DNA from: Glaciecola petra
GTDB lineage: Bacteria > Pseudomonadota > Gammaproteobacteria > Enterobacterales > Alteromonadaceae
Reading direction: 5' to 3'
DNA: 64,000 nucleotides
Assembly (NCBI RefSeq): GCF_031846345.1
Contig: NZ_JAVRHX010000001.1
Location: 1,488,001-1,552,000 of the forward strand
Numbering within the stretch: the stretch's first letter is position 1; every line of letters starts with the position of its first letter. Of this stretch, positions 24,788 to 34,450 are shown in pieces. The notes below the pieces were generated by a model. It saw only the letters and a program-made list of their open reading frames with translations. It ran no database searches and was not told where the DNA came from. A program made the position numbers and the translations under genes.

Positions 24788-26800
24788 CTATTGCTCAGTG
24801 GTAAATAATGTTCGTAAAACAGGAGAACCGCTCTTATGCAAAAACTCACTCAAACTTGGTGCGGCGGGCACAAATAAATCTCCTGTCAAAGAAACAGGGT
24901 CATCCCTGTCTATTCGCGAAAACTCATACACCCACGCTTGGCATTTATATTCATTGGTAAACCCATAGTCATGCAAACTTTGTGGCAGGTCGCTTGTTAA
25001 GCCTCCTTCCGCAAATATGGCTTGTAATCCCTCTGGAGAAGCCTTTTCGCCACTACTTTCGATATTGTCGATAGCACTTACAATAAAGGCAATATAACGA
25101 TATTTTGTTTTTGGTTTAGTAAACAAAATACTAAAATAGCTGCCTAAACTGTCGATGGGATGTTCATCAAGCCCAATACGTATATTGGAATTCGGCGTAA
25201 AAATAGTTTCTGCTTGTTCGTCTATGCGTTCTGGTAGCGTTAATATGGCAAAACCATGGGGATATTTGAATACTCGTTTTTGATAGCGGTGCTTGTTCAG
25301 CACTGCAGATAGGTTGTCATGCACTTGCATTAAACTCGCTTGCGTACCTTCTTGAGTATATCCACATACCTGTTGAGGAATATCCATTTTAACCTCAGTT
25401 TGTGGGGGTATAAACTCAGTAAGGGTATTCGAACTTGGCCAAACAAATTTGTCTTGTATAAGCTCAGGCACATAGCTATATGCTTGGTCATTAGATTTAA
25501 GGTAAAACCGTTTAACAGTGCGTTCTTCTTTAGGTAATTGACGTGATACAACTTGTTCAGGCCTTTTGACAACCCGTCGAGTTTGAGCCGATGTAGAAGC
25601 TGGAATAGTGCGTTCTTGGTAGGATGCGGGTTTATCAATGACTCGTGTTGTAATTTGTTTTGTCACCGGAGGGATAACCCTCTCTTGAATACTAGCAGGC
25701 CTCACCAACTTTCTTACTTCAACAGTTCGCATTTTTGCCGGTTGGCCATTCTTGGCAGGCTCAATCATAATTCTTTCTTTATGAGTTTCGAACTGTGCGG
25801 GTATTGAAATATGTTCGACAGTGGCTTCTTGAATAACCACGGTCTCTGTTACTGTGCGATAGCTAGCTGGAATAGTCACCACATTAGTGCTGACGTCTTG
25901 CACAACCACAGTTTCTGTCATTGTTTCAGTTTGCTCTGGCAAAATAGCGTATTCAGTTTGTTTAGGCTTAATCACAAGGGTTTCTTCTACTTGCTCAAAC
26001 GGCGCTGGGTCATACACAAACTCAGTAGAACTCGGATTTTGCTTAAACTTCAAAAACTCCGCCCGACTTGTAAAAATATGTAGTAATTCATCGTTAACTG
26101 AGAACAAAGCCATACGTGCAGGCATTGTTATAATCTGTTTTTCTATTTTTTTGGTCACTGCGGGTATGCTCTCAGATTTTTGAGAAGCTGGCGTGACAAT
26201 GACCGTCTCATAAAGGGTTTCAAATTGCGCTGGCACTTTTACTTTCTCAGTCCTTGCCTCGGCGATAACAATTGTCTCGTTTACTGTTTCAAATACGGCT
26301 GGAATAGAAGTTAGTTGCTTATATTCTGGCTGAACTACAAGCTCCTTAATGTATTCTCGACCTGTTTTAGGATCAATAGCTTTGATATTTCGAATGACAG
26401 CAGGAATAGTTCTACTAGACGTTTTAGCTGTGCTTTTAACTACTCTCTTTTGAATAATCTCGGTCTGCGCTGGAAAACTTTTTTCTATTGTTTGGGCTGG
26501 TGATTTGAGCACTTGTCTTGACACCTGCTTTGTCACCGCAGGAATTTCTCTGGTGACGATTTTTGCAGGCTCAACGACTTCGGTAACAACAAACGTTTCG
26601 TATTCTGCTGGTAAAATTTTAATGTAGCGACCATCTTGAAGCGTTAACGTTTGATACCAATCCGGGATAATATTCTCTTCTTCTATTGGTTCTGCCAAAG
26701 CCAAACCACATCCAAGAGACATAAAAAATATAAAAGAAAATAAAAACCGATATTGTTTGAGAACAAGTGATACACATTGTACTTTCATATTAGCATCCAT
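24788..26800 (-). CDS. Secreted repeat-rich protein of unknown function
   Basis: A 670-aa protein with a signal peptide (FLFSFIFFMSLGCGLALA, cut after ALA). Residues about 45-460 consist of many diverged copies of a roughly 20-residue unit of the type IPAxFETVxETVVVxxA, rich in Val, Thr, Glu and Pro, which predicts short repeating beta strands. The array is interrupted near residue 225 by a non-repetitive insert (FTSRAEFLKFKQNPSSTEF). The last 200 residues are a non-repeated domain with two cysteines. Similar PA-T-V repeats occur in envelope proteins of marine gammaproteobacteria, often with OmpA domains, but no OmpA domain is seen here. It could be a periplasmic or surface scaffold. ATGs at 26800 and 26788 are both possible starts. 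Confidence 0.75.
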   Translation of the reverse strand: MDANMKVQCVSLVLKQYRFLFSFIFFMSLGCGLALAEPIEEENIIPDWYQTLTLQDGRYIKILPAEYETFVVTEVVEPAKIVTREIPAVTKQVSRQVLKSPAQTIEKSFPAQTEIIQKRVVKSTAKTSSRTIPAVIRNIKAIDPKTGREYIKELVVQPEYKQLTSIPAVFETVNETIVIAEARTEKVKVPAQFETLYETVIVTPASQKSESIPAVTKKIEKQIITMPARMALFSVNDELLHIFTSRAEFLKFKQNPSSTEFVYDPAPFEQVEETLVIKPKQTEYAILPEQTETMTETVVVQDVSTNVVTIPASYRTVTETVVIQEATVEHISIPAQFETHKERIMIEPAKNGQPAKMRTVEVRKLVRPASIQERVIPPVTKQITTRVIDKPASYQERTIPASTSAQTRRVVKRPEQVVSRQLPKEERTVKRFYLKSNDQAYSYVPELIQDKFVWPSSNTLTEFIPPQTEVKMDIPQQVCGYTQEGTQASLMQVHDNLSAVLNKHRYQKRVFKYPHGFAILTLPERIDEQAETIFTPNSNIRIGLDEHPIDSLGSYFSILFTKPKTKYRYIAFIVSAIDNIESSGEKASPEGLQAIFAEGGLTSDLPQSLHDYGFTNEYKCQAWVYEFSRIDRDDPVSLTGDLFVPAAPSLSEFLHKSGSPVLRTLFTTEQ

Positions 26801-26912
26801 TGCTATTGCAATCGTTAATACTAGCGAGTGACTTCTAGCTTAACTCATGTTAATACTATATGACAATCATGGATTTAGCTCAGATCCTAAAGATATACGG
26901 AGACTATGCAAT

Positions 26913-28199
26913 ATGAAGTTCGCTACTTACTTTTTTATAGCTGGTATGAGTTTGTTAACACTCTTTGCATGCCAACAAAAAGACAATGACATAAAAGAAG
27001 AGGTCAAAGGTTCTGAACAGGTAATAAACAATATGGATACAACTAAAATTGATCGAGTATTATCCAATTTTATTGAAAACGACGATTTTATGGGTGTTTC
27101 GGCGCTTGTTTATCGGGGCAACGAAGAAGTGTATTTTGGCGCTTTCGGTTTAGCCGACAAAGAAAGTAGTACACCCTTTTCCCGAAATAGCCTGGTCAAT
27201 ATCTATTCTATGACCAAACCTGTTACGGGCACAGTTTTAATGTCTTTGTACGAAGAGGGATTGTTTGACTTAGAAGCACCTTTATCAACTTATTTACCTG
27301 AGTATAGCAATATGTTGGTGGTTGATGGTACAAAAGAAGATGGCAGCGTTAAGCTAGTTACCGCTAATCGTGAAATTAAAGTCATAGATATTTTTCGACA
27401 TACTGCATGTTTTGGGTATGGCTGGGAAGGAACGTATTCGGCGAATATCATGAATGAAAAGGAAATATTAGATCCTAAAAAACCACTTTCTCAATTTAGC
27501 CAAGAACTTGCTGCTATTCCATTATATTGTCATCCAGGTGAACAATGGAAATACGGCGTGTCGGTAGATGTACAAGCACGCTTAGCTGAAGTTGTTAGCG
27601 GCAAACCTTATCTTGAGCTCGTGAACGAACGCGTATTAAGCCCGCTCAATATGCAAAAAACACGCTATTTCATACCTGCTGAGGAAAAATCAAATATCAG
27701 TGCTGTTTACATTAAGTACGATACTGGAGAGCTTGTAAGAGATACAGATGAAAATGTTTATGGATTTTTTAAAGAAGCCCCCGTGCAAACAAATGGTGGG
27801 CATGGACTCGTGTCAACCATCGACGATTATATGAAATTTGCTCTCATGCTCCAGAATGAAGGTTCATACGATGGACAGCAGATATTAAAACCTGAAACCG
27901 TAGCGTTAATGACAAAAGATCATTTGCCTGAAGATATTACCGAAAAAGAGTTTTTACCATCAAAAGGGCAAATGGGTTTTGGTTTAAATGTAGCAGTTCG
28001 AATTGCCCCACCAGCTGATGAAAGTGAGAATTATGGTGCGGTAGGAGAGTTTTTATGGGATGGTGCAGCTAGCACCTTATTTTGGGTCGATCCTCTCAAC
28101 GATGTTACCGTAATATTTTTTGGGCAAGTAATACCATTTAACAATGATGCCCACAAGAAATTTAGAGACGCCGTATACGAAGCATTAGACTTAAAATAG
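26913..28199 (+). CDS. Serine hydrolase, class C beta-lactamase-like lipoprotein
   Basis: A 428-aa member of the beta-lactamase/esterase/DD-peptidase superfamily (Pfam Beta-lactamase). The catalytic SxxK is SMTK in IYSMTKPVTGT; the tyrosine motif is YGVS in GEQWKYGVSVD, and the third motif region is GGHGLVSTIDDY. The N-terminus is a lipoprotein signal ending LFAC (Cys20). The ATG at 26913, with GGAG 10 nt upstream, is preferred over an ATG at 26847. In this family such proteins are more often esterases or peptidases than true beta-lactamases, so antibiotic resistance should not be assumed. Confidence 0.85.
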   Translation: MKFATYFFIAGMSLLTLFACQQKDNDIKEEVKGSEQVINNMDTTKIDRVLSNFIENDDFMGVSALVYRGNEEVYFGAFGLADKESSTPFSRNSLVNIYSMTKPVTGTVLMSLYEEGLFDLEAPLSTYLPEYSNMLVVDGTKEDGSVKLVTANREIKVIDIFRHTACFGYGWEGTYSANIMNEKEILDPKKPLSQFSQELAAIPLYCHPGEQWKYGVSVDVQARLAEVVSGKPYLELVNERVLSPLNMQKTRYFIPAEEKSNISAVYIKYDTGELVRDTDENVYGFFKEAPVQTNGGHGLVSTIDDYMKFALMLQNEGSYDGQQILKPETVALMTKDHLPEDITEKEFLPSKGQMGFGLNVAVRIAPPADESENYGAVGEFLWDGAASTLFWVDPLNDVTVIFFGQVIPFNNDAHKKFRDAVYEALDLK

Positions 28200-28282
28200 A
28201 AAAGGAAGCAGAAGGCCCGTTTTACTTAGTTGTGTAGATAATAATTTTATCAGCATTTATGACCGATATTTATTGTGCAGGT

Positions 28283-29839
28283 TTACCGTGAGTATTGCGC
28301 CGGCTGACCTTCTTTAGGAAGCGTCTTGTTAATAAATTCTCGTAAATCCTGATTGGACAAACGTAAGTCTTCCCGACGCAAGTACATCATATGACCACTA
28401 CGATAACCTTTAAAACTAAGGCGTGACTTCATTTTTCCGCTAGGATCAAGTTGCCACATGGTATATTTAGCATCAAAGTAATTGGTTGCACCGTCGTAAT
28501 AACCCGATTGCACAAGCACATTTAAGTAAGGGTTTTGTGCCATCGCCAAACGTAAATTTTCACCACTATTATTATTGCTTCTATCCCATGGCCTAACCGG
28601 GCCAAACATATTGTATTTAAGGTCAGTTTTATACGCTAACTCAGCGCTGAGATAATGGTTAATTGCAGGCGTGAACGAATGTAACCATGACGTCAACTCT
28701 GCCCAATAATCGGGTCTGTCGCCGCTTTCTTTTTCATCAATACCCAAGTATCGGCTGTCTAATCGGCCAATAGTTTTTCCCTCATCTCTTAGTAATTCTT
28801 TCCAAAAAAACGCATTGCTAATATCCATATTACTTTGTCTAACCGCTTTTTCACTTAAACCACTATAACGAGCTACTTTTTTTATTGTGACGTTTTTTTC
28901 TGTTTCACCAATGTATGCGCCTTTCGCCAAAGCAGGCAAATAGCGATTGAGCGCAAAGTCTTCAACTTCAGTTAACACTTCGTATAAGTCTTTTGATTGC
29001 AAGTCGTCGGGCAATTTTTTATGGTGCCAAGCCGTAGCTGCAAAATATGGCAGCCTGTTAGCAGATTCGACAGGCCCTTCCCTTTCTATGCCAATTTCAG
29101 TCGGAGAAACTAACACAACGCCATTTAAATACATCCATTGTCGATTTTGTAATTCAAGGGCTAAACCAGACACTCGAGTTGTACCATAACTTTCGCCGAT
29201 CAGATATTTTGGAGAAGTCCAACGCTCGTTACGAGTCACAAAGGTATTCAACCATTCAGCCAAATATGTAATATCAGCGTTAACACCAAAAAACATTTTT
29301 TGCTGCGCATCTTTCGACGGCATTTCACCGTTTTTGTTGGGCAATACTCGGCTATATCCAGTATTGACAGGATTAACAAACACAATGTCTGCAACATCAA
29401 GAATAGAATAAGGGTTTGTTTGCACACCATAAGGTTGCACTGGGTAACCTTCATCGTCAATATTCAAAATACGCGGGCCTGTATAAGCCACATGCATCCA
29501 AACTGAAGCAGAACCTGGCCCACCGTTAAACGACATTACCAAGGGTCTCTTGCTTTTGTTTTTTACATCAGTACGCTGGTAATAAGTGTAAAACAAGCTT
29601 GCTATTGCTTCACCTTCATCATTCCAAACAGGTTGTGTGCCGGTTGTCGCAGAGTAAGATATCCGCTTGCCTTTAATTTCAGTTTTATGGTTAGTGATGA
29701 CCGTCGAATCCACTTCTATCTTGCGATCATTGGCAATACTTTTACTGACGCCAGTTGCACTCATGCACAATATAATAACAAACAAAGACAGGGTTTTAGC
29801 AGGCACTCTACTCATTTTATTCGTCTTTTCATATTTCAT
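28283..29839 (-). CDS. Serine carboxypeptidase-like protein (peptidase family S10)
   Basis: An exported serine carboxypeptidase-like enzyme of about 518 aa. The oxyanion-hole motif FNGGPGSAS, the nucleophile motif GESYG, an aspartate in GYYDGATNY and the histidine in GYRSGHMMYL complete the S10 triad. A hydrophobic leader (LSLFVIILCMSATGVSKSIA) marks it as secreted. The frame is open further upstream, but that part lies inside the preceding gene. The ATG at 29839, 4 bp after that gene's stop, is the likely start. It would trim amino acids from the C-terminus of peptides in the periplasm or outside, in line with the other exported peptidases nearby. Confidence 0.85.
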   Translation of the reverse strand: MKYEKTNKMSRVPAKTLSLFVIILCMSATGVSKSIANDRKIEVDSTVITNHKTEIKGKRISYSATTGTQPVWNDEGEAIASLFYTYYQRTDVKNKSKRPLVMSFNGGPGSASVWMHVAYTGPRILNIDDEGYPVQPYGVQTNPYSILDVADIVFVNPVNTGYSRVLPNKNGEMPSKDAQQKMFFGVNADITYLAEWLNTFVTRNERWTSPKYLIGESYGTTRVSGLALELQNRQWMYLNGVVLVSPTEIGIEREGPVESANRLPYFAATAWHHKKLPDDLQSKDLYEVLTEVEDFALNRYLPALAKGAYIGETEKNVTIKKVARYSGLSEKAVRQSNMDISNAFFWKELLRDEGKTIGRLDSRYLGIDEKESGDRPDYWAELTSWLHSFTPAINHYLSAELAYKTDLKYNMFGPVRPWDRSNNNSGENLRLAMAQNPYLNVLVQSGYYDGATNYFDAKYTMWQLDPSGKMKSRLSFKGYRSGHMMYLRREDLRLSNQDLREFINKTLPKEGQPAQYSR

Positions 29840-29843
29840 AACA

Positions 29844-31613
29844 TTAAAACGCTTGTTGCTGTCGAATGTGTTGCCAACTTTCACCAAGGTCAGTAGACTC
29901 ATAAAAATCACTACTTGCGCCATCGCAAGAAAGCAATATTCTATCCTTAATTTCAGTCACGATAGTGACGCAGTACTCATTTGGCAAACTTAAATCACTT
30001 TCTTCCCAACTTGCGCCGCCATCACTGGTTAATAGTATTTTTGTTTCTTGCGAACGTTCTCCCGACCAAAATGAAATATCAGAAAAACTAACAATTGCTA
30101 AGCCTTCTTGCGCATTCCAAAACCAAGGTTTAGAGATAAAAGAAAAACTCTTTCTTTTTGGGTCATACACTTTGCCGTTAACTACACAGTAACCTTTAGC
30201 GTTTGGCTCTTTGCCGCTATCGCATGACTCTATTCTGGTCGCCGTTTCTTGCCAAGTAGCATTCTCATTAGCTCGAGTATAATATTGGGGCATTCCATCC
30301 CATGACCAAAACCCGGGCAATTTAATGCCCAATTCAGCCATGCCAGCATTTAATATTATATCCATCTCCTCGTCATTTTCTTCTACTTCGCGCATTTCCC
30401 ATGTGTCTGGTTGATAAGCAAATCCATCTAGGTCACCTGCATTAAAATAATCCCATTGCCCTGATATAAAAACAGACACACTAATTTCACGCTTGTCTCC
30501 TTTTTCTGAAACAAATACAGACCCTATTTCTCTTTTCTTTGCTGCTTTGCGTTTTGCCATTTTTTTAAGGGACTTTTCGGTTATTTGTTTTTCTTGCAAA
30601 AGATCCCAACCCGTTCTGTAAGTATAAGTATTCAAAGTGCTTGGTGTGTTCAAATCTTCAGTATTATAGCGAACAATATTAACGTCATTCTTTGTGCTAT
30701 ATACAACGTCAAATTGGTTTTCTTGATAAAACGAAACATGATGAACGGTTACCTTTTCAGGAATATTAATTGCTTGCCAATCTTGGCCTGGGTCTTGATA
30801 AAATAACGCGCCCTCATGCCCTCCAGTAATTCGTGCTCCGGCATCATTTTGATCAAAGGAATTAAGTGCCAAATCGGTCTCTACCGCTAGTGTTTCAAAA
30901 CCGTCTTCGCTGGAATAGCGTAAAATCACACCTAATTTGCCTAGTAAATAAATGCTGCCGTCAGGCGCTGCAACAATGTCGCTGAACTCCAATGGGTTTT
31001 GTGCGATCGTGGCGTATGTTAAAAATCTATCTTCTTCAAGCTCGTCTTCATCCCAACTTAGAACATTGTTGGCTTTAGCGGCATATTGAGGAAAATACCG
31101 CCCCAATAAATTACCTTCTGCAGTACCAGGCACCCTAGCTAACAGATTAGCGTAGCGTTCTCCTTCTGGTTTAGGATAATAAACAATAGTGCCTAGGTCA
31201 GTAACTTTGTTAGCTTCTACTTTGAATACACCAAACTCTGGATCGGCAAAAGCAGCGCGAGAATAATAACCATTGCCTCTAAAAACAAATGAAGAAACTA
31301 CACTCAAACTATATTCACCTGGCGGCAAAGATACGGCAAACAGCGCACTGTCACCTATTGGACGATCTTCTGCATATGCAATAAAAGGTTTGACTTCTTT
31401 TGCGCTGTTGACTTCTTTGGGCGCGATATAAATTTGATTAAAAGGAAGTGAATAACTAGACGTATTAATGACTCTTGCTGTAAGTATTCCTTCTTCAGGG
31501 TTTAAGCCTTGTTGTTGACTGATTTGTGTAGCAACATTAACACTGCTTGCGCAACCACTTATTAGTAAAATAATGGCGATTGATGCAAACATATACGCTT
31601 TACGAAGATACAT
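29844..31613 (-). CDS. Lipoprotein with BNR/sortilin-type repeats, function unknown
   Basis: A 589-aa lipoprotein: signal MYLRKAYMFASIAIILLISGC with the lipid cysteine at residue 21, and AAGGA 5 nt before the ATG. The C-terminal half carries BNR/Asp-box-like units (LLTSDGGASWEES and STDLGESWQH), which point to a beta-propeller. The N-terminal part (residues about 40-160) is beta-rich. No enzyme active site can be recognised. It ends 4 bp before the S10 peptidase on the same strand, so the two probably form an operon; whether it helps that enzyme is unknown. Confidence 0.75.
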   Translation of the reverse strand: MYLRKAYMFASIAIILLISGCASSVNVATQISQQQGLNPEEGILTARVINTSSYSLPFNQIYIAPKEVNSAKEVKPFIAYAEDRPIGDSALFAVSLPPGEYSLSVVSSFVFRGNGYYSRAAFADPEFGVFKVEANKVTDLGTIVYYPKPEGERYANLLARVPGTAEGNLLGRYFPQYAAKANNVLSWDEDELEEDRFLTYATIAQNPLEFSDIVAAPDGSIYLLGKLGVILRYSSEDGFETLAVETDLALNSFDQNDAGARITGGHEGALFYQDPGQDWQAINIPEKVTVHHVSFYQENQFDVVYSTKNDVNIVRYNTEDLNTPSTLNTYTYRTGWDLLQEKQITEKSLKKMAKRKAAKKREIGSVFVSEKGDKREISVSVFISGQWDYFNAGDLDGFAYQPDTWEMREVEENDEEMDIILNAGMAELGIKLPGFWSWDGMPQYYTRANENATWQETATRIESCDSGKEPNAKGYCVVNGKVYDPKRKSFSFISKPWFWNAQEGLAIVSFSDISFWSGERSQETKILLTSDGGASWEESDLSLPNEYCVTIVTEIKDRILLSCDGASSDFYESTDLGESWQHIRQQQAF

Positions 31614-31803
31614 AGTATTCCTTATTATTCTGTTTATTATTCCTAAATACGCGACTATTGCGATACTTCCTTTACATTAGCGTACAAATCAATGGCATGT
31701 AAAGTACACAGAGCCAAAGAAAAATTATGCTCTTTACCTTGATACTCGCCGTGTAATAATATAAATCTATGTATTTGAAGTGCAAATATAAACTAGGATG
31801 TAA

Positions 31804-32427
31804 ATGAAAAGGTATTCAAGCCAACTTTATTCGTTTTATGCAATATTAATTTTGAGTGTTTTTTCGTTTCAAAGCCTTGCGCAACAAAACTGGAAGGTGC
31901 GCGACTCGTTAAGCCAACCCACAGGCAAACAAGATGATTTTGGCATTGGTGCAATTTATGTCGACATTAAACAATCAAACACCATTTTATATGTGCGTGA
32001 AATTAATCAAAATAGCCTTGCTAACGCAAATAAAGACCCTGAAAAATTAAAGTTTAACGGCAAAGAATTTAGGCTTGATCTATCTGATCGCACCGAGATC
32101 GTTTATGTAAATTTACCCGAAGGACTTTATCAAATTGTGCGAGTCGATGTGCCACATTACGATTTACCATTTAAAATTAGCACTAACAACAGTGATAAAT
32201 GGCGTTTCCTTATTCAACAACAAAGTATTAATTACCTTGGCACTATCGCTGTAAGTGCTGTAAGAACAAAAGATTCGGTTGATATGCTTTGGCTAAATCA
32301 ATTTGCGAAAAACCTAGAAGATTTGCAAACGCGAGTGACCGCTTCCAGCATAGTATGGCCCATCAATAACGGTATAGGATACAAAGACCCTTTTTATGCT
32401 GAATTACAACAACCTATAGGGGGTTAG
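31804..32427 (+). CDS. Secreted protein of unknown function
   Basis: A 207-aa protein with a Sec signal peptide (SFYAILILSVFSFQSLAQ). The mature part has a short beta-rich pattern (NTILYVREIN, RTEIVYVNLPEGLYQIVRVDVPHY). This echoes the N-terminal domain of the nearby BNR lipoprotein (FAVSLPPGEYSLSVVSSF), suggesting a shared immunoglobulin-like or DUF2846-like fold; that is inference. It ends 2 bp before the S9 peptidase, so they are co-transcribed and possibly translationally coupled. Confidence 0.7.
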   Translation: MKRYSSQLYSFYAILILSVFSFQSLAQQNWKVRDSLSQPTGKQDDFGIGAIYVDIKQSNTILYVREINQNSLANANKDPEKLKFNGKEFRLDLSDRTEIVYVNLPEGLYQIVRVDVPHYDLPFKISTNNSDKWRFLIQQQSINYLGTIAVSAVRTKDSVDMLWLNQFAKNLEDLQTRVTASSIVWPINNGIGYKDPFYAELQQPIGG

Positions 32428-32429
32428 GC

Positions 32430-34445
32430 ATGAAAAAAATTCTATTGTTATGCTTAATGGTGTTTTCATTACCAAGTTTTGCCGACAATCTAGCGTCCAT
32501 ATTATTTGGTGAGCGTGAGACTAGTAATATTCGGCTGTCGCCAAACGGCAAGCATTATGCGATTGCCCGAATGAGTGACACCATTACCGAAATAAGTGTT
32601 TATGACAGCTATTCCCAAGAAATCAAGAATACTATAGACATAGCAGAAGTATTTGATAAAGACACTTTGTTGCGTGGTATGCAATGGATAGACAATCAAT
32701 ATATCGCCACAATACTCATAGATAAATCCGACATCGAAACCGCCTTACTCGAGCGTAACATGAGTACTCGCCTGATTATTGTCGATGTCAAATCCAAAAC
32801 TGAAAAAGCACTAATTTACCAAGTATCAACATCTGGATATTTGGTAGAACCTGCTCCTCAGGAAGCCGGTGTGTTTTACTTTTCACGCAATAACCGCACC
32901 TCTAAAGTTTATCGTATTGAAGTGCAAAAATTACTTAAAGTTGGACAAAAAAGAAACAAACTCACCAGAGTCGACGGTGGTCAATTTGTTGCGAAAAACG
33001 TAATAGCCACCGCCGACGGTTATGTTATGGAATGGTTTTTCAATGAAGCGGCTAAACCTAGCGCCGTACTATTGTACAACAAGGACATGGGTATGGATTT
33101 AGCTGTTTATCAATATGAATCTGACCCAGAATCTACTGATAAACCTGAAACAAAAGGCAAAGAACTTACACCAGTCACTATTAAAACTTGGCCAGCTTCT
33201 TTTTTTGAAGACGAAAAAGACAAAGAGTCACCTAATTTATTGCCTATGGCAAAAGCAAAAGACGAAAACAGCTTTTACGCGATGGATATCAACGAAGAAC
33301 AAGCGATTAGCTTATATTTAGCCGATTTTAAAACAGGTGAACATACTCAAATTTATACTTCACCTGGCTTGCCTATTAAAGACTTGATATATGGTAATGA
33401 TGAGCAAGCTATTGGCGTAATAGTTGTTGAGCAAGGCTTGTACACAGAACTATATTTTGGAGACGATACCACCGATATTGCTAATAAAAATCAACAAGCA
33501 AAACTCAATATAGTTTCGAGCGAAAACGAAGATGCCAGTGTTCGATTGCTGTATAAAGAGTCGCATAATGAAGTTGGTCAATACTATATTGCCATTGGTG
33601 ATAAGACTGAAACACCTGTGCTTAGTCGTTTTCCGAGCATTACGTCCCCACTACCTAGTAAGCAAGTCATGGATAGTGTTACCGTTGACGAATTGGACAT
33701 ACCTTATCTGTTGACTTTACCTGAAGGCGCTACACAAACTCCTGCCCCACTAGTGTTGTTGCCGCATGGAGGGCCAATCAATATTTATGACTCACCTTAT
33801 TTTGATAGTAGCGCACAATTCTTTGCTGCACGTGGCTATGCGGTACTTAGAGTAAATTTTAGGGGCTCTGGTGGAAATGGAATTGACTTTAGAGACGCCG
33901 GGAAAAAACAATGGGGCGACAAAATGTTGGTCGACCTCACGGCTGCTCTAAAAAAGGTAAGTAGTCGTGACGATATAGACGCTCGCCGAACCTGCACCGT
34001 GGGCATGAGTTATGGTGGGTATGCGTCTGCAGCATTAGTATTAAAACACCCTGAATTATTTGTTTGTGCTGCCAGTGTGTCTGGGGTATTAGATATGAAT
34101 TTGTTTCTCAAAAATCCCAATATCTCAAAAGCACAACAAAAATGGTTATCGGAGTACGTGGGAGACCCTTTAACTGATTATGAACAACTGCTTGAGATAT
34201 CGCCCTTGTATCAACTTCATAGTTTATCGCGCCCCTTATTGTTGGTGCATGGTGTTGAAGATCGTAGGGTGAACGTAGAGCATGCATATCGTGCAAAATT
34301 ACTTTTAGAGAAAGCACAAATACCCTTTGAGTTCTCCATTTTTGAAGACGCAGGACACCACTTTTCAGAAGGTGACCAAAGTGTCCGTATGTTTTTAGAA
34401 CTTTTAGCATTTTTAGATAAGCACCTTAAGCCCACAAAGACTTAA
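32430..34445 (+). CDS. Prolyl oligopeptidase family serine peptidase (S9)
   Basis: A 671-aa exported enzyme with a signal peptide (ILLLCLMVFSLPSFA), a beta-propeller region (residues about 30-400, with SPNGKHYAIARMSD) and a C-terminal alpha/beta hydrolase domain. The triad is visible: serine in GMSYGGYAS, aspartate in HGVEDRRV and histidine in EDAGHHFSEG. The oxyanion region is LLPHGGPINIYD. It resembles the S9C acylaminoacyl-peptidase-like group, and should cut short peptides in the periplasm. It forms a two-gene operon with the upstream secreted protein. Confidence 0.9.
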   Translation: MKKILLLCLMVFSLPSFADNLASILFGERETSNIRLSPNGKHYAIARMSDTITEISVYDSYSQEIKNTIDIAEVFDKDTLLRGMQWIDNQYIATILIDKSDIETALLERNMSTRLIIVDVKSKTEKALIYQVSTSGYLVEPAPQEAGVFYFSRNNRTSKVYRIEVQKLLKVGQKRNKLTRVDGGQFVAKNVIATADGYVMEWFFNEAAKPSAVLLYNKDMGMDLAVYQYESDPESTDKPETKGKELTPVTIKTWPASFFEDEKDKESPNLLPMAKAKDENSFYAMDINEEQAISLYLADFKTGEHTQIYTSPGLPIKDLIYGNDEQAIGVIVVEQGLYTELYFGDDTTDIANKNQQAKLNIVSSENEDASVRLLYKESHNEVGQYYIAIGDKTETPVLSRFPSITSPLPSKQVMDSVTVDELDIPYLLTLPEGATQTPAPLVLLPHGGPINIYDSPYFDSSAQFFAARGYAVLRVNFRGSGGNGIDFRDAGKKQWGDKMLVDLTAALKKVSSRDDIDARRTCTVGMSYGGYASAALVLKHPELFVCAASVSGVLDMNLFLKNPNISKAQQKWLSEYVGDPLTDYEQLLEISPLYQLHSLSRPLLLVHGVEDRRVNVEHAYRAKLLLEKAQIPFEFSIFEDAGHHFSEGDQSVRMFLELLAFLDKHLKPTKT

Positions 34446-34450
34446 ATCAA

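Noticed and set aside
25553..26183. Several plus-strand open frames across the repeat-rich gene
   Set aside because: They are antisense shadows caused by the repeat composition; they lack ribosome sites and family features, and the minus-strand protein has a signal peptide.
26913..28199. A true antibiotic-resistance beta-lactamase
   Set aside because: The SxxK protein belongs to a broad hydrolase family, has YGVS where class C enzymes have YxN, and is a lipoprotein; resistance is not supported.
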